Assembly (NCBI GenBank): GCA_009777365.1
Contig: WRLZ01000022.1
Coordinates: 1-10,440, forward strand
Reading direction: 5' to 3'
Length of the DNA: 10,440 bases
From: Candidatus Saccharimonadota bacterium
Lineage (GTDB): Bacteria > Patescibacteriota > Saccharimonadia > Saccharimonadales > Saccharimonadaceae
The notes under the pieces are model-generated. The model did not search any database. It saw only the letters and a list, made by a program, of their open reading frames with translations, and was not told where the DNA came from. Below are positions 5,530 through 10,440 of this stretch, piece by piece (positions within the stretch are counted from its first letter, which is position 1; each line of letters starts with the position of its first letter). Position numbers and translations under genes: made by a program.

Positions 5530-6735
5530 ATGAGACGGAAGCAGAAGCGAAGAGAGATTTTTGAGCGAGTGGAGATTGGGGAGATTGTGCCGACTGGGCA
5601 GGGGATCGGAGAGCTCGCGGATGGGCGGAAGGCTTTTGTTTGGGGGGCGTTGCCGGGGGAGACGGTCGAGGCGAGGCTGACGAAGGTTAAGAAGTCGTAC
5701 GCGGAGGGGGTGGCGAGCGAGATTATTGAGGCAAGCCCCAGGCGGGTGGAGCCGAGGGATGAGTGTTATATGGCGACGAGTCCGTGGCAGATTATGGATT
5801 ATGATTATGAGCTTGCGGCTAAGGCGGAGATTGTGCGGAAGGCGTTTAGGTTGCAGAATGTTGAGGTTGAAAAACCGGAGGTGGTGACGGATTTTAACGA
5901 ATGGCATTATAGGAACAAAATGGAGTATTCGTTGTATTGGGATAACGATATTTTTTCGGGGCGGGGCGGGATTAGCTTGGCGCAACACGCGCGTGGGTCG
6001 CATAGGAAGGTTCCGATTGGGCAGTCGTCGATTGAGCGGTCGGAGATATTTGCGGAGGCTTCGAGGATTATTGATGAATTGAATGCTAGGGGTGAGGAGG
6101 CTAGGAGGTATCAGGCGCTTATTATGCGGTGCAACCAGGGCGGGGAGGTTTCGGGGGGATTGCTGGAAAATGGCAAGCCGCATCCGGTACTGGCGGAGCT
6201 TCGGGATACGATTTTGGATAGGGAGTACAGCTATTCGCCTAATGGGTTTTTTCAGATAAATTTGCCGGTTTATGAGATGGCGCTGCTTGCGATTCGGGAG
6301 GCTTTGGCGGGTTGGGATGGGAGGATGGTGGATATGTATAGTGGGGTTGGGACGATAGGGCTGTCGGTTGCAAATGGACGGGAAGTTACGTTGGTAGAAA
6401 GTAATGCGGCGGCGGCTCGCGAAGCTTCTCGCAATTCGGAGGGGATGGCGAATGCGAGGGTGGTTCTGGCGAAGAGCGAGGAGGCTTTGGAGTATATTAC
6501 TGGTGATGTTTGCGCGACTCTGGATCCGCCGAGGGCGGGGTTGGATGCTAGGGTTGTTGCGCGGATTTTGGAGGTTTTGCCGCCTAGGGTTGTGTATCTT
6601 AGTTGCAATCCGATTACGCAGGCGAGGGATGTGGCGATGCTTTTGAGTGCGTATAAGATTGCTCTCGTGAAGGCTTTTAATTTTTTCCCGAAGACGCCGC
6701 ATGTGGAGAATTTGGTTGTTTTGGAGAGGGAGTAG
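5530..6735 (+). CDS. TrmA/RlmD-family RNA (uracil-C5-)methyltransferase
   Basis: The enzyme would methylate C5 of a uridine in rRNA or tRNA using S-adenosylmethionine (RlmD/RlmCD type for 23S rRNA, or TrmA type for tRNA). A TRAM RNA-binding domain spans about 8-68. The methyltransferase core has YSPNGFFQIN (234-243), the SAM loop VDMYSGVGTIG (267-277), DPPRAG (332-337), the nucleophile C359 in LSCNPITQ (357-364) and the general base E393 in TPHVENLVVLE (389-399). Family members with an iron-sulfur cluster have four cysteines in the linker after TRAM. Here only C79 remains (DECYMATSPWQ, 77-87), so the cluster should be absent. ATG 5530 (401 aa) is chosen because the promoter -10 at 5514-5519 lies inside any longer reading. 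The target nucleotide cannot be read from sequence. The gene is convergent with the metallopeptidase gene. Confidence 0.88.
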   Translation: MRRKQKRREIFERVEIGEIVPTGQGIGELADGRKAFVWGALPGETVEARLTKVKKSYAEGVASEIIEASPRRVEPRDECYMATSPWQIMDYDYELAAKAEIVRKAFRLQNVEVEKPEVVTDFNEWHYRNKMEYSLYWDNDIFSGRGGISLAQHARGSHRKVPIGQSSIERSEIFAEASRIIDELNARGEEARRYQALIMRCNQGGEVSGGLLENGKPHPVLAELRDTILDREYSYSPNGFFQINLPVYEMALLAIREALAGWDGRMVDMYSGVGTIGLSVANGREVTLVESNAAAAREASRNSEGMANARVVLAKSEEALEYITGDVCATLDPPRAGLDARVVARILEVLPPRVVYLSCNPITQARDVAMLLSAYKIALVKAFNFFPKTPHVENLVVLERE

Positions 6736-6748
6736 ATTTCCCCACGAA

Positions 6749-6783
6749 AACCCCTCGCCGTTGATAGAGCGAGTTATGGGGTT
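6749..6783 (-). terminator. Hairpin between convergent genes, probable terminator for the metallopeptidase
   Basis: AACCCCTCGC (6749-6758) pairs with GCGA (6769-6772) and GGGGTT (6778-6783), with a GTTAT bulge between them. On the minus strand the stem is followed by four T, so it suits the metallopeptidase transcript. On the plus strand no T-run follows, so its use by the methyltransferase is doubtful. It overlaps the metallopeptidase stop codon. Confidence 0.5.
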
Positions 6784-7453
6784 AGCGGCGGGAGAAGATG
6801 AGGATGAGGCGGATGACTTCGAGGGCGCTGGAGATGACGCCGGCGACGTAGGTGAGGGCGGCGGCTCTTAGGACGGAGGCGACGCCGGGCAGGTTGGTTG
6901 GATCGACGAGGTTTAGTTTTTGGAGCTCGGATTTGGCTGTGGTGCTGGCGTTGAACTCGACGGGGAGGGTGATGAGCTGGAAGAGGAGGCCGAGGCCGAC
7001 GAGCGCGATTGCTACCCAGATTAGGTTAAGCATGGAGAAAATGAGGCCGACAATGAGGATTCCGTAGGCCAGTTTTGTGCCGACGCTGACGAATGGGAAA
7101 ATGGCCGCACGGATACGCATGAAGGTGTAAGCCTGTTTGTCTTGTATGGCGTGGCCGACTTCGTGGGCGGCGATGGCGGCAGAGGAGATTGTTTTTTTGT
7201 GGTAGACGTCATGGGACAGGAATACGGCTTTTTTGCGGGGGTCGTAATGGTCGCTGAGTTTGCCCTTGGTTTCGGAGATGTCAATATCTTCGAGGCCGTT
7301 TTTATCGAGCATTTTTCGGGCTATTTCGTAGCCTGAAAGGCCTTTTTGGTTTTCTTTCTTTTGGAATCTGCCGTATGTTGCCATGACGTAGAGTTGGGCG
7401 ATGCCCGGGATGGCTAGGGCTGCCAGAAATATATAGATTTCGATTAGTTCCAT
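6782..7453 (-). CDS. YugP-like membrane zinc metallopeptidase
   Basis: This belongs to the neutral zinc metallopeptidase group of YugP-like proteins (Zn_peptidase_2), putative membrane proteases. The zinc motif HEVGH is at 97-101 within AAIAAHEVGHAIQ. The family-typical stretch KLSDHYDPRKKAVFLS (65-80) precedes it, and TLPVEFNAS (162-170), with a likely third ligand E166, follows. Predicted membrane segments are 3-25, two helices within about 128-162, and a hydrophobic C-terminus (about 195-220). The active site probably lies at the membrane surface. The length is 223 aa, normal for the family. The substrate is unknown; roles in membrane protein turnover or envelope maintenance are plausible. 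The ATG at 7453 is fixed by a -10 element six bases upstream. The gene is a single unit, convergent with the methyltransferase and divergent from the coiled-coil membrane protein. Confidence 0.9.
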   Translation of the reverse strand: MELIEIYIFLAALAIPGIAQLYVMATYGRFQKKENQKGLSGYEIARKMLDKNGLEDIDISETKGKLSDHYDPRKKAVFLSHDVYHKKTISSAAIAAHEVGHAIQDKQAYTFMRIRAAIFPFVSVGTKLAYGILIVGLIFSMLNLIWVAIALVGLGLLFQLITLPVEFNASTTAKSELQKLNLVDPTNLPGVASVLRAAALTYVAGVISSALEVIRLILIFSRR

Positions 7454-7459
7454 GTGGAT

Positions 7460-7488
7460 ATTGTAGCATAAACTGAGGGGATGTTCAA
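7460..7488 (-). promoter_or_regulatory. Promoter of the metallopeptidase gene, leaderless geometry
   Basis: On the minus strand, TTGAAC (complement of 7483-7488), a 17-base spacer ending in TGC, and TACAAT (complement of 7460-7465) make an extended -10 promoter. Six bases separate the -10 from ATG 7453, so transcription should begin at the A of the start codon. No ribosome binding site exists in that gap. Confidence 0.75.
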
Positions 7489-7573
7489 GTTGTTGGATAT
7501 ATTGCGAAAATAGGGATTGTTGATAAAAAATGTGGAAAATTGGGGTGTTTTCGGTTACTACTGTAAAATTGGA

Positions 7574-7641
7574 CTTTTTGGCTCAAAAGGGGCACGTTTT
7601 TGCCCAAAACTATTGACTTTTTACACAAAATGTGATATAAT
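7574..7641 (+). promoter_or_regulatory. Strong promoter with an upstream paired-dyad box (copy 2)
   Basis: TTGACT (7613-7618), a 17-base spacer and TATAAT (7636-7641) preceded by TGA form a consensus promoter with an extended -10. Upstream lie TTTTTGGCTCAAAA from 7575 and TTTTTGCCCAAAA from 7597, again 22 bases apart, with GGGGCACG between them. It matches copy 1 (3035-3102) at 56 of 68 positions without gaps. Transcription would start near 7648. The surrounding 7454-7781 has no gene: it holds this promoter, the divergent metallopeptidase promoter and a leader of about 134 bases with a 5' stem-loop. Confidence 0.8.
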
Positions 7642-7647
7642 AGGGAT

Positions 7648-7669
7648 GTAAGATCAAAAAAGGTCTTAC
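7648..7669 (+). promoter_or_regulatory. Stem-loop at the predicted 5' end of the leader
   Basis: GTAAGATC (7648-7655), loop of six A, and GGTCTTAC (7662-7669) form an eight-pair stem with one G-T pair. It begins exactly at the predicted transcription start, a position where stems often protect mRNA from 5' decay. No T-run follows, so it is not a terminator. Confidence 0.55.
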
Positions 7670-7781
7670 GGATTAGCAATAAGAACCTAAAATGCAACAC
7701 GGGCGAGAATTTACATCGTATGTATATGGTCTTGATTGTTAGAAATTTAATATATTTATATTCCAAAAGGAGGGTGTTCTA

Positions 7782-8216
7782 ATGAGCACAAACGTAAGCT
7801 ATAAAGGCGTAAAGAAATCAGGCAAGCAAAACTTTTTCAATGTCATAGGTATTTTGGCAATATTCGGTATGGTGGTCATGGCGCTTTTGTACACTAGTAC
7901 GCTAGCGGCGAGCAGAGACTTGGAGGCCGAATTAGAAACGGCGAATAGCAAGATTGCAAGCATGCAAAGCGATGCGGAATTTCTGGATGAATTTCATAGG
8001 CTGGCGATTCAGAGACGGGACGAGATGATTGATTTGCTTGAGCAAATCAACGAACTTGGCGAAGGAAATAACGATAAGCTACGCAGTAAGGTAGAGACAC
8101 TTGAAGAGATGGTTCAGACGCTCGAGGAAATGGGCAAGAGAAAAGACGAAACTATACAAATGTACAGAGATTTTGCCGATGGCATTGGCGAAACCCTAAA
8201 CTTTTCGGGAAATTGA
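7782..8216 (+). CDS. Single-pass membrane protein with a long coiled coil, function unknown
   Basis: I do not recognise this 144-aa protein. A short basic N-terminus (1-18) precedes one membrane helix (about 19-42, FFNVIGILAIFGMVVMALLY). The rest, about 45-128, is highly charged with heptad-like spacing (for example LEAELETANSKIASM and VETLEEMVQTLEEM), so it should form a coiled coil. By the positive-inside rule that part would face outside. The start is supported by AAAAGGAGGG (7765-7774), the strongest ribosome binding site in the window. A predicted leader of about 134 bases and a consensus promoter suggest high expression. The topology resembles envelope spacer or cell-division coiled-coil proteins such as FtsL/FtsB, but no signature supports that. 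The gene is monocistronic with its own terminator, and its promoter is shared in sequence with that of the gene at 3226. Confidence 0.78.
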   Translation: MSTNVSYKGVKKSGKQNFFNVIGILAIFGMVVMALLYTSTLAASRDLEAELETANSKIASMQSDAEFLDEFHRLAIQRRDEMIDLLEQINELGEGNNDKLRSKVETLEEMVQTLEEMGKRKDETIQMYRDFADGIGETLNFSGN

Positions 8217-8247
8217 CCCGCAATATTTGGAAATATATTTTAAGAGA

Positions 8248-8275
8248 TGCTCCTAAGGGGGCGTTTTCTTTTTGT
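8248..8275 (+). terminator. Rho-independent terminator of the coiled-coil protein gene
   Basis: GCTCC (8249-8253), loop TAAG and GGGGC (8258-8262), with one G-T pair, are followed by G, four T, C and five more T. The T-run merges into the dnaE promoter region. Confidence 0.75.
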
Positions 8276-8281
8276 TTGGAA

Positions 8282-8290
8282 TGTGATAAT
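8282..8290 (+). promoter_or_regulatory. Extended -10 element of dnaE, leaderless geometry
   Basis: TG-T-GATAAT (8282-8290) is a TGn-extended -10 with no convincing -35 in the T-rich stretch upstream. ATG 8299 lies eight bases after it, so transcription would start at or within two bases of the start codon. There is no Shine-Dalgarno sequence. Confidence 0.6.
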
Positions 8291-8298
8291 ATGGGATT

Positions 8299-10440
8299 AT
8301 GAGTGAGAGGAGTTTATCGCCAGCAGATTTTGTGCATCTTCATGTGCACACGGAGTATTCGATATTGGATGGGATGAGCAAGGTCGGGGGGTTGGTGGAT
8401 CTTGTGAAGGAGCTGGGGATGGAGGCGGTGGCGATAACTGACCATGGAACGATGAGCGGGATTGTTGATATGTATAAGACCGCGAAGGAAAAGGGGGTAA
8501 AGCCGATTCTCGGGCTGGAGGCGTATGTGGCGGCGCGGAAGATGACCGACAAGGAGCCGGATAAAGATAAAAACAGGTTTCATGTTACGCTACTAGCGAT
8601 GAATAAAGAGGGGCTTGGGAACTTGATGAAGCTGTCGTCGATGGCGAATATAGAGGGGTTTTATTATAAGCCGAGGATTGATCATGAAAATATGGAGAAG
8701 TATAGTGAGGGGATAATTTGTCTGTCGGGGTGTGGGAATGGGGAGATTGCCGAGGCGATTGCTGCGGACGATATGGAGTCGGCTGCTCGGTTGGCGGAGT
8801 GGTATAAGAAGGTTTATGGGGATAGGTTTTATTTGGAGATGGTGGACTTTGGGCATAGGAGTGCGCCGGGGTATTGGGATGTGCAGGAGAAGATAAATGA
8901 GGGGTTGCAGAAGTTGTCGGAGGAGTATGATTTGCCGATGGTGATTACGTGTGATACGCATTATCTGCGGCCTGAGGATAAAGACGCGCATGAGATTTTG
9001 CTTTGTGTGGGAACGGCGGCGCTGCTTAGTGATGAGAAGAGGATGAGCATGAAGGAGTTTAGTCTGCATGTTGTTGATCCGAAGGAGATTATCGAGAGGT
9101 GGGGGGATACGCATGCGGAGGCGATTAGGAATACTTCGAGGATTGCGAAACGGTGTGATGTTGAGCTTGAGTTGGGACGAATTTTGATTCCGCATTTTAC
9201 GACGCCGAAGGCGTATAAGACTGAGGATGATTACTTGAGGCAGTTGGTTTATGAGGGGGCGGTAAGGCGATACCTCGACGAGGGGGCGGCGGGAAAAATT
9301 CGTGAAGAAAGCAAAGGCGTGCGGGAGGTGATTACGGAGGGTGAGGACGAGGATTGGACGGAGTATTTTGATATTGGGGTTATGGAGAAATATTTGGGCG
9401 AGAGGCTTACGACGAGGATTGAATATGAGCTTGGTGTTATAAAAGGGATGGGATTTCCGGGGTATTTGTTGATTGTTTGGGATTACATAAACTGGGGTAA
9501 GTATCGTGGGATTATTTTTGGGCCGGGGCGAGGCTCGGGAGCGGGGTCGATTGTGGCGTATTCGCTTAGGATTGTGGATATTGACCCTATGAAGTATGAT
9601 TTGCTTTTCGAGAGGTTCCTTAACCCGGATCGTATTTCGATGCCGGATATTGACACGGATATTCAGGATGACCGACGGGATGAGGTGATTGAATATTGTA
9701 CGAAGAAGTATGGTGCGGATAGGGTGAGTAATATTGTTACGTTTGGTAAGATGATGGGGAAGATGGCGGTGCGGGATGTGGCGAGGGTTCTGAATGTTCC
9801 GTATGCGGAGGCGGATAGGATTGCGAAGCTGATTCCTGACCCGATTCAGGGGCGACATACGCCGCTGATGGAGAGTATCGAGAGCGTGCCGGATCTTCGT
9901 AAAGAATATGAGAATAATCCGTCGAGTCGGGAGGTTTATGATTTTGCGTCGAAGCTGGAGGGAACGATTCGGTCGCATGGGGTTCATGCTTGTGGGGTGG
10001 TGATTGCGCCGGAGGAATTGGTGAAATATTTGCCGCTCGAGATGGCGCAGAAGGGGGTGGTGGCGACGCAGCTCCCTATGGGCGAGATTGAGGATTTGGG
10101 GCTGCTGAAAATGGACTTTTTGGGGCTTTCCAACTTGACGATTATCAATAATGCTTTGAAGATTATTAGGAAAGTTTATGAGGTTTCGATAGATTTGGAT
10201 AAATTGACGCTGGATGATCCTAAGGTCTTTGAGCTTTTCCAAAGGGGTGAGACGACGGGTGTGTTTCAGTTTGAATCGGCGGGGATGAAGCGGTATTTGA
10301 AGGATTTGAAGCCGACGCATTTTGAGGATATTATGGCGATGAGTGCGCTTTATCGACCGGGGCCGATGCAGTTTATTGATTCGTTTATTAAAAGGAAGCA
10401 TGGGAAAGAGGAGATTAAATATCTTCATCCGGGGCTGGAG
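8299..10440 (+). CDS. dnaE: DNA polymerase III subunit alpha, N-terminal 714 codons (runs off the window)
   Basis: DnaE is the catalytic subunit of the replicative polymerase. The reading frame is open from ATG 8299 to the window edge. The N-terminal PHP domain has HLHVHTEYS (H15, H17), AITDHG (D48, H49), E74, H95, C145 and CDTH (D219, H221), so its metal site looks complete. The polymerase core shows GPGRGSGAG (408-416), the catalytic PDIDTD (D452, D454), HGVHACGVV, KMDFLGL with the third aspartate D606, and FQFES (656-660). DnaE proteins are usually about 1,100-1,200 aa, so the rest of the fingers, the beta-binding region and the OB domain lie beyond the window. The features fit the DnaE rather than the PolC group, because no exonuclease domain interrupts PHP. 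Codons ending in G are frequent, as in the methyltransferase gene and unlike the accessory block at 1-1313. Confidence 0.96.
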   Translation, partial: MSERSLSPADFVHLHVHTEYSILDGMSKVGGLVDLVKELGMEAVAITDHGTMSGIVDMYKTAKEKGVKPILGLEAYVAARKMTDKEPDKDKNRFHVTLLAMNKEGLGNLMKLSSMANIEGFYYKPRIDHENMEKYSEGIICLSGCGNGEIAEAIAADDMESAARLAEWYKKVYGDRFYLEMVDFGHRSAPGYWDVQEKINEGLQKLSEEYDLPMVITCDTHYLRPEDKDAHEILLCVGTAALLSDEKRMSMKEFSLHVVDPKEIIERWGDTHAEAIRNTSRIAKRCDVELELGRILIPHFTTPKAYKTEDDYLRQLVYEGAVRRYLDEGAAGKIREESKGVREVITEGEDEDWTEYFDIGVMEKYLGERLTTRIEYELGVIKGMGFPGYLLIVWDYINWGKYRGIIFGPGRGSGAGSIVAYSLRIVDIDPMKYDLLFERFLNPDRISMPDIDTDIQDDRRDEVIEYCTKKYGADRVSNIVTFGKMMGKMAVRDVARVLNVPYAEADRIAKLIPDPIQGRHTPLMESIESVPDLRKEYENNPSSREVYDFASKLEGTIRSHGVHACGVVIAPEELVKYLPLEMAQKGVVATQLPMGEIEDLGLLKMDFLGLSNLTIINNALKIIRKVYEVSIDLDKLTLDDPKVFELFQRGETTGVFQFESAGMKRYLKDLKPTHFEDIMAMSALYRPGPMQFIDSFIKRKHGKEEIKYLHPGLE

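Noticed and set aside
5521..6702. A 393-codon minus-strand frame opposite the methyltransferase gene
   Set aside because: Its composition is low-complexity R/N/P/H as expected from an antisense frame, with no recognisable motif or ribosome binding site.
8593..10428. A 611-codon open frame on the minus strand opposite dnaE
   Set aside because: It is rich in R, H, P, I and L with no domain, and is the antisense shadow of a gene whose codons seldom give stops in that frame. The plus-strand DnaE motifs are unambiguous.

Overview
The window most resembles a chromosomal segment of a small-genome Patescibacteria/CPR bacterium, probably a Candidatus Saccharibacteria (TM7) relative. This is an inference. 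It rests on a PilB-type pilus ATPase without a single cysteine, a TrmA/RlmD-type RNA methyltransferase that has lost its iron-sulfur cysteines, several short membrane proteins I do not recognise, and compact spacing with many promoters that abut start codons. TGA acts as a stop (end of the transposase in its restored frame, end of the gene at 7782), so the UGA-glycine code of Gracilibacteria/SR1 does not apply.

Layout. (1) Bases 1-1313 are an AT-rich accessory block: the 3' part of an IS1595-family transposase broken by a -1 frameshift, a two-gene cassette with its own promoter (an unrecognised 85-aa protein, then a PIN-domain nuclease, toxin-antitoxin-like), and a possible 25-codon ORF. (2) 1366-3640: pilB-like ATPase on the minus strand, divergent from a gene for a four-helix membrane protein that ends in a textbook terminator. 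(3) 3641-3877: a gene-free stretch with two copies of a hairpin-bearing repeat, a second terminator and a promoter. (4) 3878-6735: three plus-strand genes (PHP metallohydrolase, Nudix hydrolase, RNA uracil-C5 methyltransferase), each with its own promoter. (5) 6782-7453: a YugP-like membrane zinc metallopeptidase on the minus strand, convergent with the methyltransferase. (6) 7454-7781: a 328-base divergent intergenic region. (7) 7782-8216: a single-pass coiled-coil membrane protein with its terminator. (8) 8299 to the window end: the first 714 codons of dnaE, the replicative DNA polymerase III alpha subunit.

Two regulatory observations stand out. First, the promoters of the two unknown membrane-protein genes (3035-3102 and 7574-7641) align without gaps over 68 bases with 56 identities. 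The match includes a consensus -35, a TGn-extended -10, and two TTTTG/CAAA dyads 22 bp apart immediately upstream. This suggests one regulator or one expression class for both genes, which also have long leaders and strong ribosome binding sites. Second, the Nudix, methyltransferase, metallopeptidase and dnaE genes (and the 25-codon ORF) have -10 elements placed so that transcription would begin at or within a few bases of the start codon, and none has a Shine-Dalgarno sequence. Leaderless expression of housekeeping genes next to leadered expression of small membrane proteins is the most coherent pattern here. No tRNA, rRNA or CRISPR array was seen.
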